From: an uncultured Alphaproteobacteria bacterium
GTDB taxonomy: Bacteria > Pseudomonadota > Alphaproteobacteria > Rs-D84
Assembly (NCBI GenBank): GCA_944392565.1
Contig: CALXWX010000006.1
Span: 1-40,120, forward strand
DNA length: 40,120 nt
Direction of reading: 5' to 3'
Below, piece by piece: positions 8,197-16,379 of this stretch. Both the position numbers and the translations under genes were made by a program. The notes under the pieces were generated by a model. The model saw only the letters and a program-made list of their open reading frames with translations, was not told where the DNA came from and ran no database searches. The first letter of the stretch is position 1. The number at the start of each line of letters is the position of its first letter.

Positions 8197-8400
8197 GTTC
8201 CCCTCCGTTGGAGGGGTGCCGCGCAGCGGCGGGGTGGTCAGAGAGTTCAAGAACGAGTTCCCACTCTGTCCCCAGATACGCTGCCCCATACATACCTGTC
8301 ATTGCGAGTGAAACGAAGCAATCCAGTAAATCAAACTTGTCGCGTATGCGACACAATATTTGAACTTTGCTCTCTGAACTCTGCACTATGGCGTGAAAAA
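8197..8400. repeat. Cluster of dispersed intergenic repeats
   Basis: Three units lie in tandem. The first, 8197-8255, has a CCCTCC/GGAGGG hairpin, a GCGCAGCGGCGGGGTGG segment and GGTCAGAGAGTTCAAGAA, the last shared with 39599-39616. The second, 8297-8331, is a GTCATTGCGAG...GCAATCCAGTA unit related to ones at 12355, 11424 and 39690. The third, 8360-8386, is an inverted copy of module c. No gene was found in 8121-8410. Confidence 0.75.
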
Positions 8401-8410
8401 TAATATTGCG

Positions 8411-8971
8411 CTAAAAACTGTATCCCACCGCCAGACCGGTAAAGTTAAATCCGCGGTTTATTTCTGTAAAATCACCGTTTGAAAAATGTTGGGTAAACCA
8501 TTCGATGCGCCATCTGTCGCCAATGTTTTTCCCGATAAAAAATCGTTCCCCGAATACTAATCTGCTTTGTACATATCGATCGCGGGAATCGCGCATATAT
8601 GGACCGATACCAACACCAATATAAAACCCACGCCAATTTACCAACGCAACATCCCATGATATCCCGCCGGCAAAGAACGATAATCCGCGTCCACTGTCAT
8701 AACCAAAATTCTGAACCAGTGTTAAATTAATTCGTGATGGTAATCTGAATATTGATACCGGTTGACTGTATTGCAACATTGCCATTGTCAATGGTTCAAA
8801 ATCCCACAAAAACGGATCAACCAATTTAAACAGCGACCCCGCACCTGTTCCCTGGGCGGCATACAGCATGATAGAGTTTTGTGTGTTTTCGCCAAACATT
8901 GGATTTGTATCACCGTCTGCCAATGCCGGCACACAAATAACGCAGAACAATAATGCAACAATTTTTTTCAT
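8411..8971 (-). CDS. PagL-like lipid A 3-O-deacylase / acyloxyacyl hydrolase family outer-membrane protein
   Basis: 186 residues with a clear signal peptide (MKKIVALLFCVICVPALA, cleaved before DGD) and alternating strand-like segments ending in an aromatic residue, as in an eight-stranded outer-membrane barrel. Near the C terminus, HFSNG (His162, Ser164) followed by NRGFNFTGLAVGY matches the PagL catalytic His-x-Ser motif and its final strands. The third catalytic residue (Glu in PagL) is not securely placed. PagL removes the 3-O acyl chain of lipid A in the outer leaflet, lowering endotoxicity. TGATATAAT on the minus strand (8978-8986) ends 6 nt before the ATG, so the mRNA is probably leaderless. 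Confidence 0.75.
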   Translation of the reverse strand: MKKIVALLFCVICVPALADGDTNPMFGENTQNSIMLYAAQGTGAGSLFKLVDPFLWDFEPLTMAMLQYSQPVSIFRLPSRINLTLVQNFGYDSGRGLSFFAGGISWDVALVNWRGFYIGVGIGPYMRDSRDRYVQSRLVFGERFFIGKNIGDRWRIEWFTQHFSNGDFTEINRGFNFTGLAVGYSF

Positions 8972-8977
8972 GCCACA

Positions 8978-8986
8978 ATTATATCA
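8978..8986 (-). promoter_or_regulatory. Extended -10 promoter TGATATAAT
   Basis: Minus-strand TGATATAAT only 6 nt before the ATG of the PagL-like gene. Leaderless transcription is inferred. Confidence 0.6.
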
Positions 8987-9046
8987 TGCATTATGAAAAA
9001 TAATAAATGTAAAAATATTCCGCATTGTAAATGCCCGGTTTTCTTA

Positions 9047-9075
9047 TTTACAGCCCGCCACAAAAATGTTATAAT
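9047..9075 (+). promoter_or_regulatory. Promoter TTTACA-17-TATAAT with TGT extension
   Basis: -35 TTTACA (9047-9052), 17-bp spacer, TGT plus TATAAT (9070-9075). The leader to the ATG at 9163 would be about 80 nt and ends in a GGGGAG ribosome binding site (9151-9156). A second -10-like TATACT is at 9097-9102. Confidence 0.6.
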
Positions 9076-9162
9076 TAAACAAAATAGACATGCGATTATA
9101 CTGTTATCGTATCGTCAAACATCGGGTTTTCCGGGCGTTTCCGGATTACAGGGGAGAATTTT

Positions 9163-11364
9163 ATGAAAAGCCGTAAATTCGCAGATTATTGCAAAAATGC
9201 AATGGGAACGGTGTTCTTGTTGGCGGGGGCGTTTCTGGTTTGTTCGACATTGGTGTCAATTCGTGCCGTGTTTGCAGATCCAATTGCACCAATTGCAACA
9301 TCAACTGTTGTTGCTGGACCCCAGGCAACGCGTGCTGGCACCGCATCACCGCGCAGTACGAATGCAACATCGCGCCGTACGGCAACAAATACCGTATCGC
9401 GTGGCACCACGACCACTGCAACTGCATCGCGTGCGGTTACATCGCGTGGCACAACGGCGCGTACAACGGTAACACCAACAACCGCGCGTACAACAACTGC
9501 ATCGCGCACAACGACAACAACGGCGCGCCCCAGTGTATCCGCATCACGCACAACCGCAAACACTGTATCGCGTGGCACCGCCACAACCAGTGGACGTAAT
9601 GTTGTATCGCGCACAACTGTGTCGCGCACAACAAACCCATCACGCAGTGTCGTATCCCGCGCCGGTACAACCGCCCGCGTTTCTTTACAGGGCAGTGCCA
9701 TCCGCGGCAGCAAGGCTGCAACAAATTCCACAACATATACATATCTGCAAAACAGATTGTATACGGGTAATTATTCAAATATTATCGATTCTACAACCGG
9801 ATTAATTTCTGCGGATGCATACAACAATTGCATGGAATCATACTATGCGTGTATGGACGAAATCTGCACCGCGCGTAACGCGGCACAGCGTCGTTGCGCA
9901 TGCGCTGGCCGTGTAAAGGCATTTGCCGAAGCCGAAGCCGCGTTGGAGCAGGCAAACGAAGAATTGATAAAGGTGTCGGGCGAATTGGCATTGTTAATCG
10001 CCACCAAGGGTAAAGATATCAGTGAAGCATTCCAATTAACAGATGCAGAAAAAGTTATGAATTGTGTATCGTGGAAAGAAGTGACCGATCAATACGGTAC
10101 AAATTCAACCCAGGCGCAAGATTGGTGCTATAATCATGGTTTGTTCGATGGTCAGGGCAATGGGCAAAGTCCATGTAATCAGCCATCATATTGTACAGAA
10201 ACTGGAAATAATTTCGGATTTGATATTGCAAATATAGATGGCAGCAGCAGTGATATTTTAGCATCCCTGCAATCATGGGCAGATGCCAAAGAAGCAACAT
10301 TTACTATTTTAGAGCAAGATAATGATAATTTACTGGATGTGTTTGACAATTTAACAAGTGTTGTGGGTAATTTAGCTGGGATCAGTGGCTCTTTGACAGA
10401 CAGTGAAAACCTGAAAGATTCCTTGGCGGAAACATGGGGATACGAATTGTTTGAATATGCACATAATAATGTTTGCAACCGCGTATTGGATTCCTGCTTT
10501 AATGGAATTTATGAAGCGTGCGGCACACCACCATCTGGCGGTACAAAATGTGGCAATGGTCGTTCACAATGCCCGTATAATTACAACAGTTATATAACTG
10601 TATCGAATACTGGTACATATGAATTAAATTTCATTGAACCAAACACGGGATATACGGCGTCTAATTCGGCAACATGCTTTGGCTATACATCGGCATCGGG
10701 CGATCCATATGCCGACCTGCGTGGTCCGGTGGCTGATGCGCGCCGCAGTATTATGCAGAAATATGCGCTGGATGCAAATGCGGACTGTGATGCATATGGT
10801 GAACAATTAAGCACAACTGCACAAAATATCGGCTATCAAAAGGTCGCTGCGCAACAGGCATTACAGCAAAAGCGCCTGGAATTCTATCAAGAAGAACAAG
10901 AAACGATATTGTCTGAGGCAACCGCTGCGGGTACGAACTTTAATGAATGTCTAAGTGAAATCTTGGATTGCTATGAAACCCAGGCGGATTCAGAAAATTG
11001 GTCTACATCGCGCATCAGAACATACTGCGCCCAGATCGCAAATGTTCCACATTGCTATGAAACAATGATTTGCAATCCGTCAACATCGCAATTCCGTGCA
11101 ATTATTGACAAGCAAGACAGCACCACATGTAATAACAGTCAAGATTATGAACAAAATACTTGCCGTAACGTTGTAACATTGAACGAAATATTAAACGGTG
11201 TAAATGGTGCAACTGTAACAGATACGCAAACACCATTATGCATTGGCGAAGATGCAACAAAATGTAATTCTGCAAATTTGCGTGAACAATGCTTGTTAAG
11301 CAATTTTGTAGATGAAATTCGCAATTGGGATGCAAACGATTACCGCGAAAACGAGGGTAATTAA
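9163..11364 (+). CDS. Secreted Cys-rich protein with Thr/Ser/Arg low-complexity region (paralogue 1)
   Basis: Not recognised as a named family. 733 residues. A signal peptide (1-38, cleavage after AVFA) is followed at about 50-185 by a Thr/Ser/Arg/Ala region built of short units such as ATASR, NTVSRGT and SRTT. Then comes a long helical, Cys-rich part starting with Cys223, 230, 235, 245 and 247 (C-x6-C-x4-C-x9-C-x-C). The same five-cysteine spacing occurs at residues 249-273 of the 12977-15544 product. Later stretches also correspond (paired Cys followed by Gln/Ala-rich helices). Periplasmic or surface location with disulfides is inferred. The basic linker could contact peptidoglycan, LPS or nucleic acid. 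It is transcribed alone from an extended -10 promoter and closed by a terminator at 11379. Confidence 0.7.
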   Translation: MKSRKFADYCKNAMGTVFLLAGAFLVCSTLVSIRAVFADPIAPIATSTVVAGPQATRAGTASPRSTNATSRRTATNTVSRGTTTTATASRAVTSRGTTARTTVTPTTARTTTASRTTTTTARPSVSASRTTANTVSRGTATTSGRNVVSRTTVSRTTNPSRSVVSRAGTTARVSLQGSAIRGSKAATNSTTYTYLQNRLYTGNYSNIIDSTTGLISADAYNNCMESYYACMDEICTARNAAQRRCACAGRVKAFAEAEAALEQANEELIKVSGELALLIATKGKDISEAFQLTDAEKVMNCVSWKEVTDQYGTNSTQAQDWCYNHGLFDGQGNGQSPCNQPSYCTETGNNFGFDIANIDGSSSDILASLQSWADAKEATFTILEQDNDNLLDVFDNLTSVVGNLAGISGSLTDSENLKDSLAETWGYELFEYAHNNVCNRVLDSCFNGIYEACGTPPSGGTKCGNGRSQCPYNYNSYITVSNTGTYELNFIEPNTGYTASNSATCFGYTSASGDPYADLRGPVADARRSIMQKYALDANADCDAYGEQLSTTAQNIGYQKVAAQQALQQKRLEFYQEEQETILSEATAAGTNFNECLSEILDCYETQADSENWSTSRIRTYCAQIANVPHCYETMICNPSTSQFRAIIDKQDSTTCNNSQDYEQNTCRNVVTLNEILNGVNGATVTDTQTPLCIGEDATKCNSANLREQCLLSNFVDEIRNWDANDYRENEGN

Positions 11365-11378
11365 CAAACACCAAAAAT

Positions 11379-11406
11379 ACCGCCCATCTGGGCGGTGTTT
11401 TTTATT
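11379..11406 (+). terminator. Intrinsic terminator
   Basis: Stem ACCGCC/GGCGGT (with CC/GG extension) at 11379-11396, followed by GTTTTTTATT, 15 nt after the stop codon at 11364. Confidence 0.85.
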
Positions 11407-11423
11407 GTATTATTGCATGCGCC

Positions 11424-11520
11424 GCGCGGCAATCCAGTAGGTTTATGCGCGCACGCAAATGCGTGCGACTTTATTATTCACTGGATCACCACGGTCGCAA
11501 TGCCCCCGCGCGATGACAAT
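11424..11520. repeat. Dispersed intergenic repeat (CAATCCAG family), copy inverted at 39690-39764
   Basis: GCGCGGCAATCCAGTAGG begins the unit; the same string occurs at 12380. The 75 bp at 11443-11517 match the reverse complement of 39690-39764 at 68 of 75 positions. The unit contains a GCACGC/GCGTGC palindrome and ends in a CGATGAC half-site. No gene is present in 11365-11639. Confidence 0.85.
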
Positions 11521-11559
11521 GGGCAAGAATCGATTTGTCGTAAATTTTATGCAAAACGC

Positions 11560-11587
11560 TTGACTTTTTGTCAAAAAATGTTATTTT
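11560..11587 (+). promoter_or_regulatory. Promoter of rplU-rpmA, TTGACT-16-TATTTT
   Basis: -35 TTGACT (11560-11565), 16-bp spacer, -10 TATTTT (11582-11587). The -35 is part of a TTGAC-TTTTT-GTCAA palindrome. The leader is about 45 nt. Confidence 0.5.
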
Positions 11588-11639
11588 TGTAGAAAACTTT
11601 ATACAAAATGAACAAGAACAACAGAAAAGAGAAAGAGAT

Positions 11640-11939
11640 ATGAGCAATACTGCAATCTTTCAAACCGGTGGCAAACAGTATCGTGTCCAAGCGGGCGATA
11701 TTGTAAAGGTTGAACGCCTGAATGCTGACGGTACGGTCGAATTTGACCAGGTATTAATGCTGGACGACAAGGTTGGAACCCCATTCGTTGACGGGGCAAA
11801 GGTTGTTGCCCAGGTTGTGGAACAAAAGCGTGGGGACAAGGTTTTGGTGTTCAAGAAAAAACGCCGCCAAAACTATCGTCGTACGCACGGTCATCGTCAA
11901 TATATAACCGTGTTAAAAATTATGGAAATCAAGGGTTAA
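11640..11939 (+). CDS. rplU: 50S ribosomal protein L21
   Basis: 99 residues, the usual size for L21, binding 23S rRNA in the large subunit. The N terminus [23 protein letters not shown] and the C-terminal [23 protein letters not shown] are diagnostic. The ATG at 11640 was chosen because the L21 N terminus begins here and an AAGAGA-type site lies just before it; the frame is open further upstream without similarity. rpmA follows after 27 nt, the conserved rplU-rpmA operon. Confidence 0.97.
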   Translation: MSNTAIFQTGGKQYRVQAGDIVKVERLNADGTVEFDQVLMLDDKVGTPFVDGAKVVAQVVEQKRGDKVLVFKKKRRQNYRRTHGHRQYITVLKIMEIKG

Positions 11940-11966
11940 TCCCGGGATAGTCTAAGGAGTTTAATT

Positions 11967-12233
11967 ATGGCACATAAGAAAGCTGGTTCAGCAACCACCA
12001 ATGGACGCGATTCTGCGGGACGCAGATTGGGCGTTAAAAAATCCGGTGGCAGCCGTGTTATCCCTGGCAATATCATTATTCGCCAGCGCGGCACATCTGT
12101 TCATCCAGGCTTGAATGTTGGTATGGGCAAAGATCATACATTGTTTGCGAAAATCGCGGGCATTGTAAAATTTAAAAAGGGTCTGGGCGATCGGAAAACT
12201 GTTTCTGTTATCCCAGAAACGGACGCAAAATAA
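11967..12233 (+). CDS. rpmA: 50S ribosomal protein L27
   Basis: 88 residues beginning [23 protein letters not shown], the diagnostic L27 N terminus that reaches the peptidyl transferase centre. There is no N-terminal extension of the Firmicutes type, so no processing is expected. AAGGAG (11954-11959) lies 7 nt before the ATG. It is the second gene of the rplU operon and is followed at once by a strong terminator. Confidence 0.97.
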   Translation: MAHKKAGSATTNGRDSAGRRLGVKKSGGSRVIPGNIIIRQRGTSVHPGLNVGMGKDHTLFAKIAGIVKFKKGLGDRKTVSVIPETDAK

Positions 12234-12258
12234 AAAACGGGGCATTGCCCCGTTTTTT
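12232..12258 (+). terminator. Intrinsic terminator of rplU-rpmA
   Basis: Stem AAAAACGGGGC/GCCCCGTTTTT with a short loop and T run, overlapping the stop codon. It belongs to the same dispersed module as the ppdK terminator. Confidence 0.9.
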
Positions 12259-12420
12259 CAAAGTGCAAAGTTCAGAGTGCAAAGTGCAATTGTTGTCCGC
12301 GCCAACGGCGCGGACTTCTTTTGTATGTCATCCCACCCCACATACACACTCTCTTGTCATTGCGAGCCATCGCGGATGGCGCGGCAATCCAGTAGGTTAT
12401 GCCCCGCGTGAATGCGACAC
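12247..12420. repeat. Dispersed repeats: module c copy 2 and a CAATCCAG-family unit
   Basis: 12247-12301 matches 7520-7574 in 54 of 55 positions. 12354-12401 is a GTCATTGCGAG...GGCAATCCAGTAGG unit with a GCCATCGCGGATGGC palindrome. They fill the gap between rpmA and the convergent HTH gene. Confidence 0.8.
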
Positions 12421-12423
12421 ATA

Positions 12424-12711
12424 TCATAAATCTTTATCCATATGCTGGGGCATGGCATTATCTGGCATGTTGCACCAGAATGATAACCCAAACACAAATA
12501 TTTTTAATAACAGTGTATTTGGTATTTTTACGCGGTCATTTTCATATTGCTGCCATTTACGATGGTCAATTCCAAACTTTTTAGATATAAATTCTGTCCC
12601 AACGCCCAATATTGCGCGCGAGTTTTTTAACAGCCGCCCGGCGGTAATAAATGTATCAAATTCATCGCGCAAAATTGTTCGTCTTAATTTTTGTCGCTTG
12701 TTATCTGGCAT
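12424..12711 (-). CDS. XRE/Cro-like helix-turn-helix protein
   Basis: 95 residues. The central part (SRAILGVGTEFISKKFGIDHRKWQQYENDRVKIP) has the Cro/C1 pattern: a first helix, a recognition-helix pair, then the YEN...KIP signature, where YExGxxxP is usual. It is therefore probably a DNA-binding regulator; no effector domain is present. The start at 12711 was chosen because GGGGGA lies 7 nt upstream; longer frames would run through the terminator hairpin at 12736-12766. The leader is the structured element 12745-12890 read on the minus strand, ending in that terminator, so attenuation of this gene is possible. The C-terminal tail is short and not conserved in appearance. Confidence 0.7.
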   Translation of the reverse strand: MPDNKRQKLRRTILRDEFDTFITAGRLLKNSRAILGVGTEFISKKFGIDHRKWQQYENDRVKIPNTLLLKIFVFGLSFWCNMPDNAMPQHMDKDL

Positions 12712-12735
12712 AATATTTTCCCCCATTGTTTTTAT

Positions 12736-12766
12736 TAATAAAAACACCGCCGTGATTAATGGCGGT
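12736..12766 (-). terminator. Minus-strand terminator-like hairpin before the HTH gene
   Basis: Read on the minus strand: ACCGCC, 9-nt loop, GGCGGT, then GTTTTTATT. It lies between structured element A and the HTH start codon. The base of its stem overlaps the CCTCCAACC strand of element A, so the two pairings are mutually exclusive. Confidence 0.6.
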
Positions 12767-12890
12767 TGGAGGTTAAGAACTATCAATAGAAATAGTGTTG
12801 TTTATTCAAATATATTCGCAGCCCTCCAACCAAAGTTGGAGTAACTCTTCGAGAGGTTCTTACACCCCGCATTGGTAATCATTCAATGCA
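12745..12890 (-). ncRNA. Structured element A (unrecognised RNA-like motif, copy 1)
   Basis: This non-coding stretch folds the same way as 26885-27055. Positions (plus-strand numbering): GGTTGGAGG 12764-12772 can pair with CCTCCAACC 12823-12831. TAAGAAC 12774-12780 pairs with GTTCTTA 12856-12862. CTAT 12780-12783 pairs with ATAG 12792-12795 (8-nt loop). GTTG 12797-12800 pairs with CAGC 12819-12822. CTCCAAC 12824-12830 pairs with GTTGGAG 12835-12841. GCATTG 12869-12874 pairs with CAATGC 12884-12889. The strand is uncertain; minus is preferred because a terminator follows on that side. No known RNA family was recognised. Confidence 0.5.
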
Positions 12891-12955
12891 GAATAAATAT
12901 TATCATATAGATGCGGTAAATCATTAAAAATCATCTTTTAAGTATTTACTTGTTA

Positions 12956-12964
12956 TGATATAAT
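12956..12964 (+). promoter_or_regulatory. Extended -10 promoter TGATATAAT
   Basis: TGATATAAT ends 12 nt before the ATG at 12977. The predicted leader is about 5 nt and has no ribosome binding site. It lies downstream of element A, so the gene does not carry that element as a leader. Confidence 0.6.
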
Positions 12965-12976
12965 TATTCAATAAAT

Positions 12977-15544
12977 ATGAGAAGATTGCCGTTGTGCTTT
13001 TTCTTAATCGTATTTACTGCGCCGTTCGCGTTCGCAGACGGTTCGTCTATATCGCGCGCAATCCCGTCCAGTACATCAACGGATGCAACTGTATCAAATA
13101 CGACATCGCGTGGCGCGTCAACAACGCGTCCAAATGCATCGCGTACAACGACAACACAATCTGTTCAGAAAACAGTACAATCTGCAACGACGAATAATAA
13201 TACATCTGACAGTGCCACCACGCGCAGTGCCACAGATTCGCGCAATGTGGTCAGTCGCACTGCAACAACAACAAATGCATCGGCATCAGATTCAGATGTT
13301 GTACGCGTTGGTTCGCGTGTATTAAATCTGGGTGATGATTCGGCGACATCGCGCGGCACATCCACCACGCGCAGCGGGGGCAGTGTATCGCGCGCGGCGG
13401 GTGCAACACATACAAATACTGCGCGTGATAATTTGAATGCGACTGTAAATACGGTTGGTCGAAATGCCCGGGTTGAATCTGCCAGTATTAATAATAATCC
13501 AACTGTACGCCGTGCGGGGTTAACACTGCGTCCGTCAACTGCCGAAGTGGGGGGGCGTGCAACAATTGCCGGTACAGATATTCAAACTGGATCAAATATA
13601 TCCAGCGAGGCACGATCTGTCGCGGCGCGTGCAACGACATCTGGGGATACAACAATTACCACAGAATCTATTGCCGCCGCCAAAGAACGCATGGATCTGG
13701 TTTCTAATTTAAATTCATCGTGCCAGCAACAGTATAATGATTGTATGGATCAATTTTGTTCGGTTATTGATTCAAATCAAAAGCGCTGTTCATGTTCGGC
13801 AAATTTAAACGATTATACAGATGTTGAAGAAGCCGTCACCGATGCCAATAATCAATTGAACGAGGTTGCCCAGCGTATCCGCTATGTCGGATTAACCGAA
13901 GAAGAAATCGACGCCATCATGTCCGCGACCGAGGCAGAAGAAGCCCTGTCTGGTGCCAAGGATACAACAGAAACGCGCAACATGCTGGAAGAAATTGAAG
14001 AATTAATTCGTGACCCGATCAGTACATCATCCAATTATTCATCAAATTCCGGATTATTTGGATTAGATATGGATCTAGATTTTTCATCAAATACCGCCGA
14101 TTTGTTCAGTTTGGATTTCTTGAACACTGGGTCCACCAGTAATTTATCAAACATGCGTGGCACGCAATTATACAATGCAGCAAAAAATCGTTGTAAAACA
14201 ATTCTGGATCAATGTGAAGAAGCCGGCGCAAACATCGACCAAATAACCGCAAATTATGATTTGGCAATTGATCGTGATTGCATTGCGTATGAACAGGGAT
14301 TACAAAAAATGAACGAAACATTGGTTTCCAATGTTCGCAGTGCGAATTTAATGCTGCAAAAGGCGCGCCTGGCGGTGCTGGAAAACCAAAATCAATACGA
14401 TGCCAAGGCGTGTATCGCGGCACTGGACGAATGCATGCGCGATGATATGGTTTGTGGCGAAGATTATACAAAATGTCTGGATCCAACCAAGAAATATATT
14501 GATGAAAATGGTTCGGTTGTATTGGGCCAGGATATAACAAAAATTATCGATTTTATGGAGAAATATAATAATGCAGATATAGACAAAGGATTTTTACAAA
14601 ATTCATATTCTATGGCGATTAATGACAATACATGTTCTGCGGAACCAGCAGATGGCAATGATTATACAGGCAACAATGGTGCATGCATTGCCAGTTTCCT
14701 GTTAAAGAAAATCGGTACCAAGCAAGAGGTTCAAGACGAAGGGCTGTGTCGTGCAGTTTTAGATAAATGTCGTGCATACACATACGATGACCGTGGTAAT
14801 TATTTACCATATAATGATGTTGTTGTAAATTATACCCAACGCGCAATGGTTAATATCCAGGCGGCGCAACGCCAGATAATATCTGATTATGCATCAAATT
14901 GCGTGCTGGATATCGCAAATTGTTATAATCAACAGGTAACCCAGGTTAACACATGGTCATCCAGCGCCAGTGTCAGCAGTGTGTATAATGTTATGCGTGG
15001 CGCATGCCGCAATGTGGCATTAACATGCGCATATGCGGTGTTCAAAGATGACACAACCAGTTGCCCTGTAACAAATGATGAACACGATGATACCAAATGC
15101 CTGGAAAGCATTTCCGAAATGTTCTATCAGTCATTGCTGTGTCCGGATAATTCAATGTATATAACAGAAGCGATGAAAGCTGATACAAATACGAATACAA
15201 TTATCGATGAAATAAAAAATGGTTGTGAATCAGGCAGTGCATTATTAAATTCAGCCGGTGAAATTATTGCGTTTTATCCGTTGTCTAGACTAGAATTGCG
15301 TGCTAATTCTGCCATAATTGATCGATTTGAACAGATTCAAAATTCAAAATTAAAAACACAGTTATGTAAAGTAAATAATATGTGTGTATGTAATTATGGT
15401 TATGAAGTATGGAATGGTCAATGTTTGGCGGCATGCGGCAAGAACGCATCCAGAAACGATTATGGCACATGTGTATGTGATTCGGGATATGTATTGCAAA
15501 ACGGAACATGTGTTAAACAATCAACAACTGATACAACAGAATAA
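12977..15544 (+). CDS. Secreted Cys-rich protein with Thr/Ser/Arg low-complexity region (paralogue 2)
   Basis: Not recognised as a named family; related to the 9163-11364 product. 855 residues. A signal peptide (1-20, cleavage after AFA) precedes a Thr/Ser/Arg/Asn-rich region to about residue 235 with units such as SRTTTT and VSRTATT. The five-cysteine motif (Cys249, 256, 261, 271, 273) has exactly the spacing of paralogue 1. Helical segments with paired Cys follow. The C terminus (about 790-855) has repeated CxCxxGYxxxNGxC units resembling EGF-like/Cys-rich modules, absent in paralogue 1. Disulfide-stabilised, exported, probably surface or periplasmic; function unknown. The mRNA appears almost leaderless. 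Confidence 0.7.
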   Translation: MRRLPLCFFLIVFTAPFAFADGSSISRAIPSSTSTDATVSNTTSRGASTTRPNASRTTTTQSVQKTVQSATTNNNTSDSATTRSATDSRNVVSRTATTTNASASDSDVVRVGSRVLNLGDDSATSRGTSTTRSGGSVSRAAGATHTNTARDNLNATVNTVGRNARVESASINNNPTVRRAGLTLRPSTAEVGGRATIAGTDIQTGSNISSEARSVAARATTSGDTTITTESIAAAKERMDLVSNLNSSCQQQYNDCMDQFCSVIDSNQKRCSCSANLNDYTDVEEAVTDANNQLNEVAQRIRYVGLTEEEIDAIMSATEAEEALSGAKDTTETRNMLEEIEELIRDPISTSSNYSSNSGLFGLDMDLDFSSNTADLFSLDFLNTGSTSNLSNMRGTQLYNAAKNRCKTILDQCEEAGANIDQITANYDLAIDRDCIAYEQGLQKMNETLVSNVRSANLMLQKARLAVLENQNQYDAKACIAALDECMRDDMVCGEDYTKCLDPTKKYIDENGSVVLGQDITKIIDFMEKYNNADIDKGFLQNSYSMAINDNTCSAEPADGNDYTGNNGACIASFLLKKIGTKQEVQDEGLCRAVLDKCRAYTYDDRGNYLPYNDVVVNYTQRAMVNIQAAQRQIISDYASNCVLDIANCYNQQVTQVNTWSSSASVSSVYNVMRGACRNVALTCAYAVFKDDTTSCPVTNDEHDDTKCLESISEMFYQSLLCPDNSMYITEAMKADTNTNTIIDEIKNGCESGSALLNSAGEIIAFYPLSRLELRANSAIIDRFEQIQNSKLKTQLCKVNNMCVCNYGYEVWNGQCLAACGKNASRNDYGTCVCDSGYVLQNGTCVKQSTTDTTE

Positions 15545-15629
15545 ATCAAAAACATGCCAATAAAATATTGGTGTAAATAATTAAATAAAATTTGTCATTA
15601 TATTTGTGCGGCGCAATAAATCGTTTTCG

Positions 15630-16307
15630 TTATGCGGTTATTTTTGTCATAAATTCATTATGCGCCGCCAGTTCATCTGCATGTGCGGGAAATGTACGAT
15701 ATGGAAAGTTTGCACCGATTTTTGGATGTGCCAAGAATGCGGCGTGCTGCTTTTCAATTATCTCTGACACATCGGGTGCCGGTGCCGTATTTTCCAATTC
15801 TTTATAAACCTTGGCTAATATTTCGGCGTCAATTAATGCGCCGTGCGCATCTGCGCGCGCGGTCAGTGATATGCCATACCATTTTGCCAATGCATCCAAT
15901 GAATAACTTTTTGGACCAAACACACGATTGCGCGCAATTACAATTGAATCATATTGCTGGGCGCGTGGAATTTGCGGCAATCCCACCATTTGTAATTCAT
16001 GATTAATAAATGGAAAGTCGAAATCCAGCCCATTATGTGCAACAATTGGACTGTCGCCAATAAATTCCAGAAATTTTGGCGCAATTGCCGCCATTTTGGG
16101 TTTATCTTCCAGAAACGCATTAGATATTTTATGCACCATATACGAATCGGGTGGAATGATTTTTCCATCTGGGTTTATATATTCATGGAATGTATTATCA
16201 GTTATTTGCCCGTCAATCATTTCAACCGCGCCGATTTCAATACAGCGGTCGCCCCGCATATATTCCAGCCCCGTTGTTTCAATGTCAAAGCAAATTACCC
16301 GTCCCAT
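15630..16307 (-). CDS. dnaQ: DNA polymerase III epsilon subunit (3'-5' proofreading exonuclease)
   Basis: 225 residues with the three DEDDh exonuclease motifs in order: FDIETTG (Asp8, Glu10), VAHNGLDFDFPFI, and HGALIDAE with the catalytic His and Asp. It removes misincorporated 3' nucleotides within the replicative polymerase. The start at 16307 (MGRVICFD) is preferred over the ATG 15 nt upstream because GGGGGA lies 7 nt before it. The length is close to alphaproteobacterial DnaQ (about 230). It is divergent from uvrD, with about 70 bp between starts. Confidence 0.93.
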   Translation of the reverse strand: MGRVICFDIETTGLEYMRGDRCIEIGAVEMIDGQITDNTFHEYINPDGKIIPPDSYMVHKISNAFLEDKPKMAAIAPKFLEFIGDSPIVAHNGLDFDFPFINHELQMVGLPQIPRAQQYDSIVIARNRVFGPKSYSLDALAKWYGISLTARADAHGALIDAEILAKVYKELENTAPAPDVSEIIEKQHAAFLAHPKIGANFPYRTFPAHADELAAHNEFMTKITA

Positions 16308-16358
16308 AAACCGTTCCCCCATGTAAAATAACTTTTTGATAAGTATAACTTTCTGTAT

Positions 16359-16364
16359 TATAAT
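16359..16364 (+). promoter_or_regulatory. -10 box TATAAT before uvrD
   Basis: TATAAT ends 6 nt before a GTG (16371) and 15 nt before the ATG (16380) of the helicase, with no ribosome binding site. Leaderless translation from the GTG or a very short leader to the ATG are both possible. Confidence 0.5.
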
Positions 16365-16379
16365 GTGCTGGTGAATTTA

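Noticed and set aside
7593..8386. Short open frames in the repeat clusters
   Set aside because: They consist of repeat sequence translated; only the GIY-YIG frame has a recognisable domain.
9186..9805. Several overlapping open frames on both strands in the Thr/Ser/Arg-rich region
   Set aside because: Biased repetitive codons keep other frames open. Only the plus-strand frame starting at 9163 has a signal peptide, a ribosome binding site and a downstream Cys-rich part.
12245..12844. Plus-strand open frame of 199 codons
   Set aside because: It runs through a terminator, dispersed repeats, the antisense of the HTH gene and part of element A, with no ribosome binding site.
12745..12890. Integron attC site or transposon end
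   Set aside because: The ends do not have RYYYAAC/GTTRRRY core sites, and no integrase or transposase is near.
15556..15570. Terminator after the second Cys-rich gene
   Set aside because: CCAATA/TATTGG forms a short weak stem and is not followed by a T run.
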